From: Methylomonas sp. ZR1
Lineage (GTDB): Bacteria; Pseudomonadota; Gammaproteobacteria; Methylococcales; Methylomonadaceae
DNA length: 64,000 bases
Direction of reading: 5' to 3'
Assembly: GCF_013141865.1 (NCBI RefSeq)
Contig: NZ_RCST01000001.1
Coordinates: forward strand, 2,542,001 to 2,606,000
Below are positions 1 through 7,894 of this stretch, in pieces (the first letter of the stretch is position 1; the number at the start of each line of letters is the position of its first letter). The translations under genes and the position numbers were made by a program. Under the pieces are notes generated by a model that saw nothing but the letters and a program-made list of their open reading frames with translations, made no database searches and was not told the origin of the DNA.

Positions 1-542
1 GCCTGTGTTGCAGTGGTTTGCGGCACGGGCAAACTAATCGATACCAGCGCCGTCACGTCATTGGGTTTATCGGCAAGCCTGGACGTGGCCATCAAAGCGC
101 CCATGCCGTAGCCGACAATTGCGATATGTTTCGCACCGTTTTTCAGCAGATGCTCCACAGCCGCATCAATCCGTCCACGTGCTTCTTCGAACAGCGGGTA
201 ATAGTCTTCAGCCTGCGCGCCGCTTTCCCTGATAGGCATTTGTAAGGCAAGCGTCGCCCAATTATGCATCGGTAACGTGGTTCGCAAGCGATGAATCAAG
301 GGCTTGGCATCGGGATGTTCGCCCATATCGTGCAGTACGATTGCCACCTGGCTGCTGTCGGTCTTTTCGGCTTCCGTGAAGAGCGCCAGAAAGGTTTTGT
401 CGGCGGATTTCAACCAAGTCGCCTGCCCCATGGACAATTGTTGCTGAATAGCCGCAGCAAAGTCCTGCTCTCTGCGGCTATCGGTCGCAAACACCGATGT
501 CGAAACTAGCAATAATGCCGCAAATAACGACGCATTGCGCAT
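1..542 (-). CDS. DUF3530-family alpha/beta-hydrolase-like protein (3' end cut by window edge)
   Basis: Reading the minus strand from an ATG at 542 gives an open frame of 180 codons that runs off the left edge without a stop. Residues 1-19 look like a cleavable signal peptide ending in VFA, so the product is probably periplasmic. An alpha/beta-hydrolase-like pattern follows: IVLHDMGEHPDA at about 68-79, then IAIVGYGMGALMA at about 140-152. At the position of the nucleophile elbow (GxSxG) the sequence is GYGMG, so the serine is missing. That agrees with what I recall of DUF3530 proteins (GHGxG-like), so a hydrolase activity cannot be assumed. It lies 8 bases downstream of the AI-2E permease gene and may be co-transcribed with it. 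Family assignment is fairly secure; function unknown. Confidence 0.72.
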   Translation of the reverse strand, partial: MRNASLFAALLLVSTSVFATDSRREQDFAAAIQQQLSMGQATWLKSADKTFLALFTEAEKTDSSQVAIVLHDMGEHPDAKPLIHRLRTTLPMHNWATLALQMPIRESGAQAEDYYPLFEEARGRIDAAVEHLLKNGAKHIAIVGYGMGALMATSRLADKPNDVTALVSISLPVPQTTATQ

Positions 543-550
543 AGTGAACA

Positions 551-1633
551 CTAACCTTTGCTGTAAAAACCGCTAAAGGTATAACGCTCATGGATATGCC
601 GCAACAGCACCATAATCACCGACGCCACCGGCAAGGCCAACAAGACGCCTAAAAACCCGAACAGCTGACCACCCGCCAGTACAGCAAACATCACTGCTAC
701 GGGATGTAAACCGATTTTGTTTCCGACCAACCACGGCGTCAACAGCATGCCTTCCATACTCTGACCCACCGCAAAAACGATCAACACCGGCAATAAATGC
801 ATCGCATCCTGAAATTGCAGCAAGGCCGCGATGCAGGCAAAGACGATACCGGTTATAGCGCCCATATACGGCACGAAACTGACCAAGCCGGCCAGCATGC
901 CGATCACCAAGGCCAGTTCCAGATCCACCAACCATAAGCCGACGCTATAAATCACGCCCAGCGCCAGCATCACGTAAAACTGGCCGCGCATGAACGCACC
1001 CAACACCACGTCGGCCTCGCCGGCCAATTTGGCGACAGTGCCGGCAACGCGGCGTGGAAATAAATCGTGGATTCGCGCCACTAAGTCGTCCCAATCGCGC
1101 AGTAAATAGAAGGTAATCACCGGAATCAACACCAGATTCATCACCCAACCAACGATCACCGCACCGGAATGGGAGACAGATTGAATCAGGTTCTCGGCAA
1201 CGCCGTCGCCGTCTTGCCAATGACTCTTGATCAGATTAATCAATTGATCTTCGCGCAACGGTCTAATCGTGCGTCCCAGATATTTTTGCAAAACCGGCAC
1301 GACCGATTTGTTTATCCAGTTTAAATAAGACGGCAGTTTGTCGATGAATTCGCTGATTTGATATTCCAGGGCAGGAATGATGACGATCAGCAGCGCCGCT
1401 ATTGAAAAAATGATGCCGGAAAACACCACCATGACTGCCAGCGTCCGATTTAAACGCCAACCACGGAATTGCAAAGTTTCCAGCCTATCCACAACAGGAT
1501 CACCTAGGTAAGCGAGAATGGCCGCAAACGCAAAAGGCATCAGCACCGGCGCCAACACATACAATAGGCCGCCGAAAGCCAGTATAAAGGCCAGTACAAA
1601 CCATTTTTGCGAATCGTTCATCTCTACCATCAT
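551..1633 (-). CDS. AI-2E family transporter (PerM/YdiK-like membrane protein)
   Basis: The 360-residue product is very hydrophobic, with about eight predicted membrane segments. Examples are residues 14-43 near the N-terminus, a central pair around 70-90, and a dense C-terminal block from about 205 to 350. The FVPYMGAITGI and LPVASVIMVLL stretches near the C-terminus fit the AI-2E transporter family (PF01594). Members have been linked to quorum-signal or ion export, but most are uncharacterised, so no substrate can be named. The first codons carry two ATGs before MNDSQK; the start at 1633 is kept, and the one at MNDSQK is an alternative. It lies 6 bases downstream of the DedA gene, so the two are probably one transcript. 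Confidence 0.82.
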   Translation of the reverse strand: MMVEMNDSQKWFVLAFILAFGGLLYVLAPVLMPFAFAAILAYLGDPVVDRLETLQFRGWRLNRTLAVMVVFSGIIFSIAALLIVIIPALEYQISEFIDKLPSYLNWINKSVVPVLQKYLGRTIRPLREDQLINLIKSHWQDGDGVAENLIQSVSHSGAVIVGWVMNLVLIPVITFYLLRDWDDLVARIHDLFPRRVAGTVAKLAGEADVVLGAFMRGQFYVMLALGVIYSVGLWLVDLELALVIGMLAGLVSFVPYMGAITGIVFACIAALLQFQDAMHLLPVLIVFAVGQSMEGMLLTPWLVGNKIGLHPVAVMFAVLAGGQLFGFLGVLLALPVASVIMVLLRHIHERYTFSGFYSKG

Positions 1634-1639
1634 GCGACC

Positions 1640-2275
1640 TTATTGCTTGGCTTGTTTACGGGCTTTCCAAACTTCCAGGACTATCGGCAAGATCGAAATC
1701 AACACGATGCCTAACACCACTAACTCGAAGTTTTTCTTCACCAGCGGAATATTGCCGAAGAAATAGCCGGCAAACACGCAAATCAACACCCACGCCACTC
1801 CGCCGATAATGTTATACAAAATGAAAGTGCTGTAAGGCATTTTCCCTATCCCGGCCACGAACGGCGCAAAGGTGCGCACGATAGGCACAAAGCGCGCTAA
1901 TACAATAGTTTTGCCGCCGTAGGTATCGTAGAACGCCTGGGCGCGGTCAAGATGTTCGCGGTTTACCCAACTGAGCGAATAGGCGCGTTGACCAATACTG
2001 CGACCTATCCAATAGTTGACGGTATCGCCCAGCACCGCCGCAGCTCCCAAGACGCCGAGCAATATCGGCAGATTGAAAGCATCCATCGCCACGAAGGCAC
2101 CGGCGGCAAATAACAGGGAGTCACCGGGCAAAAACGGCATCACTACAAAACCGGTCTCGACAAAAATCACCAAAAACAAAATGGCATAGGTCAGCGTGCC
2201 ATAGTCGCTGATGATGTTGGCTAAATGTTTATCGATGTGCAGCAGAATGTCGGTCAAATAGTGTAGCCAGTCCAT
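1640..2275 (-). CDS. DedA family membrane protein
   Basis: This 211-residue integral membrane protein belongs to the DedA/SNARE-associated family (PF09335), whose members support lipid-carrier and phospholipid flipping and envelope homeostasis. The family signature is visible: an acidic/glycine loop FLPGDSLLFAAGAFVA at about 67-82, and the basic helix VLARFVPIVRTFAPFVAGI at about 125-143, which carries the conserved arginines. A re-entrant region and C-terminal membrane segments follow. Length is normal for the family. It heads a likely operon with the AI-2E permease and the DUF3530 gene, an envelope-related set. Confidence 0.88.
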   Translation of the reverse strand: MDWLHYLTDILLHIDKHLANIISDYGTLTYAILFLVIFVETGFVVMPFLPGDSLLFAAGAFVAMDAFNLPILLGVLGAAAVLGDTVNYWIGRSIGQRAYSLSWVNREHLDRAQAFYDTYGGKTIVLARFVPIVRTFAPFVAGIGKMPYSTFILYNIIGGVAWVLICVFAGYFFGNIPLVKKNFELVVLGIVLISILPIVLEVWKARKQAKQ

Positions 2276-2342
2276 GTTTTACTCGTTTGGTTGAAAAATC
2301 TCGGTCAATAATATCTGCTACTAATGACAACTTTTCGGCGCG

Positions 2343-2663
2343 CTAGAAGAAATAAGCCGCTACTGCCCCGCTTATTAGAGCAAGTGCCGCCGCCAGCAAC
2401 CATACCCACAGTTTAGGCTTACCGGATTTTTGCTCGTAAGGCACGCCTTCGATGCGAGCATTCACTGCTTTCAATTTACCGCCGGTGTCACGGGCGACTT
2501 CATAAAACAACACATCGCCGCGCACCGGACGGCGAGCCATGCCTTTTAAAGAGGAAATATGTACAAAAATATCTTTGTCGCCGTTATCCGGCTGAATAAA
2601 GCCAAAACCTCTATCGTCTTTCCAGGTTTTTAAAACACCTTTCAGGATGGTCGTATCCGCCAT
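2343..2663 (-). CDS. cold-shock domain protein with C-terminal membrane segment
   Basis: Residues 5-70 form a cold-shock domain: GVLKTWKDDRGFGFIQPD holds the RNP1-type motif and KDIFVHISSL the RNP2-type motif, both expected to bind single-stranded nucleic acid. After a short basic linker, residues 84-106 (KLWVWLLAAALALISGAVAA) form one membrane helix. This looks like a shortened version of the known fusion between a cold-shock domain and a DUF1294 membrane domain, with only one helix left. The protein would place an RNA/DNA-binding domain at the inner face of the membrane. Start is an ATG followed by a cold-shock-like N-terminus, and the upstream region is AT-rich. Function beyond nucleic-acid binding is unknown. 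Confidence 0.85.
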   Translation of the reverse strand: MADTTILKGVLKTWKDDRGFGFIQPDNGDKDIFVHISSLKGMARRPVRGDVLFYEVARDTGGKLKAVNARIEGVPYEQKSGKPKLWVWLLAAALALISGAVAAYFF

Positions 2664-3018
2664 CTTTTCACCTCTAGTTAATTATTATTTTTGTGTATTT
2701 TGTCTGAAAAATCCCGAAAACATAAAACCCGGCCTGGGCGCTTTTGATCGATTACGCCGCCTGACTTTGCGATTCCCGGTAAACCTGGCATCCGCTACTA
2801 CGATGCGTTAGCTGTTTTACCAGCCAACGTGCCTGGCAAACGGCAGACGGTATTGCCGGTTCTGTTTGGATGGTTAATTTGCGAAGAAGACGACGACCAC
2901 ACCCGGCGTCGATATTCATAAAAGCACTGACAAATCGGCTAACGAAATCTTTCACCGCTAACCGATCAATGGGAGACAAGGCGACGTTTCCAGCTATCGC
3001 GCAAAACGCCGCCTTTGA
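2664..3018. other. intergenic region, no convincing gene
   Basis: About 355 bases separate two minus-strand genes. The part next to the cold-shock gene is AT-rich and probably carries its promoter. A 75-codon minus-strand frame at 2752-2979 exists, but its composition is unlike a folded protein, it resembles no family I know, and it has no clear ribosome-binding site. I do not call it a gene. Confidence 0.4.
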
Positions 3019-3381
3019 TTAAAATTTCTTGTCAATCAAAACCTTATCATCGATAACCAGCTTCGACACGCCTCCCAATGCCAAATGCAGGGTACAGGAT
3101 GCGGTTTTGAAGTTAGAGTCTTTCTCGCCTACCCATTCCATCGTGACATAGGTCGTTTTATCGGTATCGGTTTTGGACGGGAAATACACTTGGGTACCGG
3201 TTTTGTTTTCGATCAATTTCGGACATTTTTGGTTAGCCATTTCCTGCATGGCTACCAACGTGCGGATTTGCGCAGCGGCCTCTTTTTCCTCGTTGGATTG
3301 ATCCTTGCTGACACCCACCAAGATAAAACCGGCTACAAACACCCCCACCACAGCGATCATCAATTTCTGTGTTTCACCCAT
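3019..3381 (-). CDS. hypothetical membrane-anchored protein, 120 aa
   Basis: I do not recognise this protein. Residues 7-24 (LMIAVVGVFVAGFILVGV) form one N-terminal membrane helix or uncleaved signal anchor. A polar segment with an acidic/coiled stretch (DQSNEEKEAAAQIRTLVAM) follows, then a small probably beta-rich domain to the end. Two cysteines, near residues 54 and 96, could form a disulfide if the domain lies outside the cytoplasm. The start is an ATG with an AGAGGAG-type ribosome-binding site just upstream (near 3390), which supports a real gene. It is an isolated single gene between a cold-shock gene and an NTF2-like protein gene. Confidence 0.7.
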   Translation of the reverse strand: MGETQKLMIAVVGVFVAGFILVGVSKDQSNEEKEAAAQIRTLVAMQEMANQKCPKLIENKTGTQVYFPSKTDTDKTTYVTMEWVGEKDSNFKTASCTLHLALGGVSKLVIDDKVLIDKKF

Positions 3382-3486
3382 TGTTGCTCTCCTCTGTTTT
3401 GTAGTTATTTTTTCGGCGAATCCGAATTGTTACCCTTCGGATTCTATGCCAATCGACCGGTATCGGCAATGCGCCTGACAAAAGCC

Positions 3487-3894
3487 TTACTGCGGATCCA
3501 CCTGCGCAATCCAATCGCCTAAATTATAGTAGTTGGTGATGCGCGCGACTTTACCGTCGCGAATATCGAAAAACGCGCCGGCCGGCAAACGATAAGTTTG
3601 GCCGTTGGCTTCCGGCAGACCTTCGTCGGTATTCAGATATTCGCCCAATACCACAAACTCCGCTGCGCCGCGGGTGCCGTCCTCGTTAGCCATGATCACC
3701 ATATCCACCAACTGTTCTTTGTAGTGGTGATTCATTTTTTTCATGAACTCAGCGAAAGCAGCCTTGCCTTGCTCGCGGTCGCCCTGGTTGATGTCATGTA
3801 CCACTTCGTCGGTCAACAAGCTCAGAAAGGTATCCATGTCGCCGCTGTTGAATGCTTGATAGTACTGTTCGATAAGTTTTTTTGCTTGTTGCAT
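3487..3894 (-). CDS. NTF2-like / ketosteroid-isomerase-related protein
   Basis: From an ATG at 3894 the product is 135 residues. It shows the SnoaL/NTF2-like cone fold: an N-terminal helix with YYQAFNSGDMDTFLSLL at about 11-27, then a DEVVHDINQG strand, and a C-terminal sheet ending FFDIRDGKVARITNYY. It resembles the ketosteroid isomerase-related subgroup, whose members are mostly of unknown substrate. A longer frame would need a TTG at 3927, which falls inside the cobO terminator hairpin, so the ATG is preferred. No partner gene suggests a pathway. Confidence 0.78.
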   Translation of the reverse strand: MQQAKKLIEQYYQAFNSGDMDTFLSLLTDEVVHDINQGDREQGKAAFAEFMKKMNHHYKEQLVDMVIMANEDGTRGAAEFVVLGEYLNTDEGLPEANGQTYRLPAGAFFDIRDGKVARITNYYNLGDWIAQVDPQ

Positions 3895-3915
3895 AGTGGT
3901 ATTGGTGCCTGGATT

Positions 3916-3949
3916 AAAAACCGGCAATTCTGCCAGAAGCCCGGTTTTT
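3916..3949 (-). terminator. intrinsic terminator downstream of cobO
   Basis: On the minus strand the arms AAAAACCGGGC and GCCGGTTTTT pair around a loop of about 13 bases, and a T-run follows. The hairpin lies just after the cobO stop codon at 3957. The arms are A/T-flanked on both sides, so it could work in either direction. Confidence 0.7.
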
Positions 3950-3956
3950 TTTCAGC

Positions 3957-4493
3957 TTAAAATTCCACGCCCTGCTCGGCTTTGATGCCTGCGGCAAAAG
4001 CGTGTTTGATTCGGGTCATCTCGGTGACCGTGTCGGCAGCCTCAATGACTTCCGGCGCCGCATTGCGGCCGGTCATCACCAAGTGTAGCCAGGTGGGTTT
4101 ATCGTTTTTGATGAAATCGGCGATTTCCTGGCCGCTGATCCAGCCGTAGCCACAGCAATAATTGATTTCGTCCAGTATCACCAGATCGAATTCTTCGGAG
4201 AGGATTTTTTGTTTGGCAAACTCCCAAATCTCCCGGCTGGTTTTAATATCTTGCTCCGGATTCTTGGTATCCCAGGTAAAACCATCGCCCAAGGCATGCC
4301 ACTCGATCTCTTCGAATCGCGTCGCCGCCCGTTGCTCGCCGGTTTGCCACTGGCCTTTGATGAATTGAATCACGCAGACCTTCATGCCCCACCCGGCGGC
4401 GCGGAATACCATGCCAAACGCACTTGAGGACTTACCTTTACCTTCGCCGGTGTGTACCAGTACAACGCCGTGCCTTCTATCTCTGGTTTTCAT
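3957..4493 (-). CDS. cobO: cob(I)yrinic acid a,c-diamide adenosyltransferase
   Basis: This 178-residue enzyme of the CobA/CobO/BtuR family transfers the adenosyl group of ATP to cobalt(I) corrinoids, giving adenosylated cobalamin precursors. The modified P-loop GEGKGKSSSAFG sits at about residues 16-27, near the N-terminus as usual. Downstream are FIKGQWQTGE (about 44-53) and LVILDEINYCCGYGWI (about 104-119), typical of the family. The C-terminal TEMTRIKHAFAAGIKAEQGVEF is the classical end of CobO. Length is normal. No other corrinoid gene is adjacent; a CbiX-like chelatase lies 32 kb away. No cobalamin riboswitch could be recognised upstream. Confidence 0.95.
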   Translation of the reverse strand: MKTRDRRHGVVLVHTGEGKGKSSSAFGMVFRAAGWGMKVCVIQFIKGQWQTGEQRAATRFEEIEWHALGDGFTWDTKNPEQDIKTSREIWEFAKQKILSEEFDLVILDEINYCCGYGWISGQEIADFIKNDKPTWLHLVMTGRNAAPEVIEAADTVTEMTRIKHAFAAGIKAEQGVEF

Positions 4494-4588
4494 TAATTAT
4501 GCTTCTCTGGCCGATTTAGCAGCCGCTTGTTCAAGTTGACCGCGCATTGTAACAACTTAATAACAGCCAAGAGACAGAAGCAGGACTG

Positions 4589-4650
4589 CGGCACGGCTAG
4601 CGGTCAGGCGAAGGGCAAAAGCTTCAGTGACGAATACTTTTGCCGTGCCG
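4589..4650. repeat. nested inverted repeats between a VPLPA-CTERM gene and cobO
   Basis: Outer arms CGGCACGGC (4589-4597) and GCCGTGCCG (4642-4650) are perfectly complementary over 9 bases. Inside them GGCAAAAG (4614-4621) pairs with CTTTTGCC (4637-4644), and the inner right arm overlaps the outer one, so the two helices compete. The element sits 22 bases past the stop of the minus-strand VPLPA-CTERM gene and about 100 bases ahead of cobO. It may be a 3' end structure of the former or part of the cobO leader. Confidence 0.45.
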
Positions 4651-4671
4651 GCTTAGCAATGGCGTGTCGAT

Positions 4672-5502
4672 CTAGCCCAGGCCCGACTTGCGCCGTACGG
4701 AATAGCCCAACGTATACAATCCGGCAACAAAAGTCCAAAACGCGGCAGGTAACGGCACGGGGGCGTAGCTAAAACCACTGCCGCTCAGCAACTGATAACG
4801 GCTATCGGCAATACCGAGATACACCAAACCGGTGTTCCCGAAATTGGCCGAGGACTCGGTCAGGGTTGGTTTGAAATAGCTGCTAGCACCCGCTCCGACT
4901 TCCAGAAAAGCATCCAGTGAAATCAAGGTATTGACCGGCACCGAAAATGTCGCCACGCCGGTACACGACGCCAGCCATGAACAACTGAAGCTGCGCGGTG
5001 TATAACCATTTTCCGTGAAAGAAATACTGTCACCCGTACTTAGTTGCACAGCACCGCTGGCGGCCGCGGTGCCGGACAGTGCTCCCGACACCAAATAAGT
5101 CAAAGTCAGATCGATATTTCGACCGCTGGGACCCGCCAACTTGAAGTTATCGGCAAATGACACTTTGCTGCTGGCACTGGCGACATTCGCGGCATAGGCT
5201 GTCGCACTGGCACTGGCACTGGCTTTCATTACGCCGGGAGTGACAAAACCGCCGGCGGCGGAGCGGTACGTCTCAACGTAACTACCCGGCCCGCCCGCAT
5301 TGGGTACTTGATACAACGCATCGACCGCAGACGATGAAGGGCTATTGATGTTGTTTAACACCTTGGAATCCGCATCGTAGGACTGACTGCCATAAGCGGC
5401 GTTCGCGCTGGCGATCACGGTCAAGGATGTGGTGTACGCAGCTGCTGTTGGTGCATAAGCCAACACTGCACAAAGCGCCAGCAAAGACGAGAAGCGATTC
5501 AT
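4672..5502 (-). CDS. exported protein with VPLPA-CTERM sorting signal
   Basis: The 276-residue product has an N-terminal signal peptide (about 1-22, ending AAA) and a Ser/Ala/Gly-rich body with no recognisable enzymatic motif. The C-terminus is the tripartite sorting signal of the PEP-CTERM class: PVPLPAAFWTFVAGLYTLGY followed by RRKS. Such proteins are predicted to be handled by an exosortase and delivered to the surface or exopolysaccharide matrix. No exosortase is in the window. Two cysteines lie close together (SCSWLASC) in the second half. The neighbouring minus-strand gene upstream carries the same signal, so the two may be related or co-expressed. Function is unknown. Confidence 0.85.
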   Translation of the reverse strand: MNRFSSLLALCAVLAYAPTAAAYTTSLTVIASANAAYGSQSYDADSKVLNNINSPSSSAVDALYQVPNAGGPGSYVETYRSAAGGFVTPGVMKASASASATAYAANVASASSKVSFADNFKLAGPSGRNIDLTLTYLVSGALSGTAAASGAVQLSTGDSISFTENGYTPRSFSCSWLASCTGVATFSVPVNTLISLDAFLEVGAGASSYFKPTLTESSANFGNTGLVYLGIADSRYQLLSGSGFSYAPVPLPAAFWTFVAGLYTLGYSVRRKSGLG

Positions 5503-5614
5503 AAAAGTCCTCTAATTGATTAACGTTGTTAAGAATGGTGGGTATCACAACTACCGGCCAGGCTCAAAACGTGTGCCGGTGCGCTTAAACGCTACTTGGG
5601 AAGTCAGAAAAGTT

Positions 5615-6400
5615 TCAGATACCGGCAGCAGCGGCCCATTGCCGACGCATCGCTCCGATTAGCGCCAATAATACCGATCCGAATAGCCAAGCCGTGGCTG
5701 GCAACGGCACTTGAGAAATCCCTGAAACGTTTGCGTAAGCATGAGTGGTAACCTTGAAGGATACCCGCCCTGTACTCGTGGTAGGCAGCGTGACCGATAA
5801 AGTGCCAGCGGCCTGGTTCGGCAAACTACCGACGAAACTGGCATTAAGGAACAGATCCTTACGGCTGGACAAAGATCGGTTGGGATCACCGAAATCGTTT
5901 ACCACCAGTAACACCCAGGCCGCCGCCACATCATTGGTCCCGCTGCCAGGCACCAAACCGATATTGATGCTGTAGTCGACCGAGAAGGTTGTCGCACCGG
6001 CTCCTGAACCGGTAAAGCTGCCGGTGCGATAACTCTCGGTGGTCACTGCATCGCCGAATGCTGGATCTGTATCCTGGGAATAGCTGTGCAAAATATTTGA
6101 ATCGACATCGGCTTTCGAGGTAAGCGAGCGAATCCCGCTCCCCGTTTGTAAGCTGACCAACGGCGTCACCCAATCTGATGAATAGGTGCCTTCCCCGTAA
6201 GGCGTGTCCATCCGCGTATCCACGCGCGAAGATTTATCGTACCAAGCAATTCCGGCATTGGTGCTGGTTCCCGAAGTCACTCTCAAGGTATTCCAGTCAA
6301 CGCTAACCTCGGCAGTTGCGTTCGCACTCGCGACGGCACTTGTATTGAAGACCAGCAGATAGAGGATGGACAGGGTTAGTAATGCAGTTTTGAATTTCAT
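5615..6400 (-). CDS. exported protein with VPLPA-CTERM sorting signal
   Basis: The 261-residue product starts with a signal peptide (about 1-26) and ends with VPLPATAWLFGSVLLALIGA followed by MRRQ, a near-perfect VPLPA-CTERM motif, transmembrane helix and basic tail. The mature part is rich in Ser, Thr, Gly and Asp and is probably beta-structured; I see no catalytic motif. It lies 112 bases upstream of a second VPLPA-CTERM gene in the same direction. Both are likely exosortase substrates with an extracellular or envelope role. The start codon follows a GGAAAT-type purine stretch, a weak ribosome-binding site. Confidence 0.85.
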   Translation of the reverse strand: MKFKTALLTLSILYLLVFNTSAVASANATAEVSVDWNTLRVTSGTSTNAGIAWYDKSSRVDTRMDTPYGEGTYSSDWVTPLVSLQTGSGIRSLTSKADVDSNILHSYSQDTDPAFGDAVTTESYRTGSFTGSGAGATTFSVDYSINIGLVPGSGTNDVAAAWVLLVVNDFGDPNRSLSSRKDLFLNASFVGSLPNQAAGTLSVTLPTTSTGRVSFKVTTHAYANVSGISQVPLPATAWLFGSVLLALIGAMRRQWAAAAGI

Positions 6401-6486
6401 AATATTTCCTTTGGAAATGCGAAGCTTGGCTTCACCGGTCAGTTCGAATTTCTAAACGAACTGAAATCGGTAGCATAAATAAAGGG

Positions 6487-6816
6487 CTACTCACTTGGAC
6501 CAATGGCCAGATAACTGCAAACTACATCGACATCGGTTTCCAAACCGGTTTCGGTATTGGCTGCCGAAATGGCTATCAGGTCTCGGCCACCAGCCGCACC
6601 ACCCGGAACGTACTCGATAGACCAAGGAACAAACGTAGTACCGGCGTTTGGCATACCTTCGGCGGAATAGATACTAACGGTTACATCAGGTCTGGCCGAA
6701 AAAGGTGGCACACTGGCCCAAAGCAATCGGGTATGCGCGCCGCCCTCGCCTGGTGTCATGTTTTCCGTGCCGCTGACGATTTGGGTGTTATTGATATTCA
6801 GAACTTGCTGGGTCAT
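6487..6816 (-). CDS. hypothetical protein, 109 aa, beta-rich
   Basis: I do not recognise this protein with confidence. It has no signal peptide or membrane segment. The pattern from about residue 30 (RLLWASVPPFSARPDVTVSI) to the end (DVDVVCSYLAIG) alternates like a small beta-sandwich, and the closing VxVxxSYLAIG loosely resembles H-type lectin or phage-tail carbohydrate-binding domains. That comparison is only impressionistic. It has its own ATG, lies between a VPLPA-CTERM gene and a divergent sugar kinase, and may be transcribed with the VPLPA pair downstream. Confidence 0.65.
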   Translation of the reverse strand: MTQQVLNINNTQIVSGTENMTPGEGGAHTRLLWASVPPFSARPDVTVSIYSAEGMPNAGTTFVPWSIEYVPGGAAGGRDLIAISAANTETGLETDVDVVCSYLAIGPSE

Positions 6817-6949
6817 GGCTAATACTCCATCTTTTTGGTATTTAATTAAGTAACCATATAGATACCATTTAGATTTTTTGCGTCAATCGTAAATTATTGG
6901 TTTTATTTCGGTACTATTTCACAGACTTTTTTCCTAAAACGGAGATGTC

Positions 6950-7894
6950 GTGTCCATCCTAGTATTAGCCAGCTATGTCCATGCTCATTGCCTGAACGTT
7001 GAGCACTTGCCTTGTTCGGGCGAATCCTTGCAAGCAACCGGCATGATCGAGGAACACGGCGGCAAAGGCTTGAATGTTGGCATAGCCGCGCATAGGCTTG
7101 GCGCTGAGGTGGCAATGCTATTGCCGCTGGGAATGGACTCGGCGGCGGATGAAGTAATTGAGCTCATCAAGAACGCGGGCATGAACAGCCGCTGGCTGCT
7201 GAAAACAGGACCGCAATCCGGTTTTGGCGTGGGCTTCATTAGCCCGACCAGCGAGAACTTCCTCGCAGTCTATCCGGGCGCCAACACGCTGCTGAAAGAG
7301 GAACACGTCGAACAAGCCCTGGTCTCCCTGCCCCATCTAAATCTGATTTACGCCCAATTCGAAATCCCGGAAGCACCGATCCACAGAGCCTTCCAGATCG
7401 CTGGTCAGCTTGGTATCCGCACTATGCTGAACCCCTCGCCCTGGCGGCAACCTGATCCCGGCTTGTTAAAGCTGACCGATATTTTGGTGGTAAACGAAAC
7501 CGAAGCCGCTGCATTATTCGGCCTAAGCAACAATGTGATCAGCCTGGCACAGTGGCTGAGTAACTTATGCAAGTGGACGCAACAAATTGCCTGGTCCGGG
7601 GAACTACTGGTGGTCACACTGGGTGAGGCGGGATGCGTGGCGTTGACGAAAGGCGTGGTTCTTCACCAACCGGCTTGGCCAATAGCTGCACTGGACGCCA
7701 CCGGTGCCGGCGACGCATTCAGCGCCGGCCTGGCAACTGCCTTACTGAATAGTCTGAGTTTAACCGAGGCTTTGAGACTAGCCTGTGCCTGCGGTGCCTG
7801 GGTTGCCAAGCATCATGGCGTATTGAGGTGCTTGCCGACGCCAGCCGAGATCGACCACTTTATGAAAACCAATCCAATACCAAAATTAGTCTAG
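6950..7894 (+). CDS. PfkB-family (ribokinase-like) sugar kinase
   Basis: The 314-residue protein is a ribokinase-superfamily kinase that would phosphorylate a sugar or nucleoside. Near the N-terminus GGKGLNVGIAAHRLGAEVAM (about 38-57) is the first PfkB signature. The second, DATGAGDAFSAGLATALL near residue 250, holds the catalytic aspartate and the anion hole. The start is a GTG preceded by GGAG five bases upstream; no better ATG is in frame. The gene converges on a GntR/UTRA regulator, and the two stop codons share the palindrome CTAG at 7891-7894. A SemiSWEET sugar transporter gene is also close, which hints at a small sugar-use region. The substrate cannot be named. Confidence 0.88.
   Translation: MSILVLASYVHAHCLNVEHLPCSGESLQATGMIEEHGGKGLNVGIAAHRLGAEVAMLLPLGMDSAADEVIELIKNAGMNSRWLLKTGPQSGFGVGFISPTSENFLAVYPGANTLLKEEHVEQALVSLPHLNLIYAQFEIPEAPIHRAFQIAGQLGIRTMLNPSPWRQPDPGLLKLTDILVVNETEAAALFGLSNNVISLAQWLSNLCKWTQQIAWSGELLVVTLGEAGCVALTKGVVLHQPAWPIAALDATGAGDAFSAGLATALLNSLSLTEALRLACACGAWVAKHHGVLRCLPTPAEIDHFMKTNPIPKLV

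Noticed and set aside
2752..2979. 75-codon minus-strand frame
   Set aside because: No ribosome-binding site, unusual composition, no family resemblance; probably open by chance.
4494..4671. Cobalamin riboswitch upstream of cobO
   Set aside because: A stretch like a B12 box (agccaagagacagaagc) is on the plus strand, opposite to cobO, with several mismatches and no recognisable core helices.
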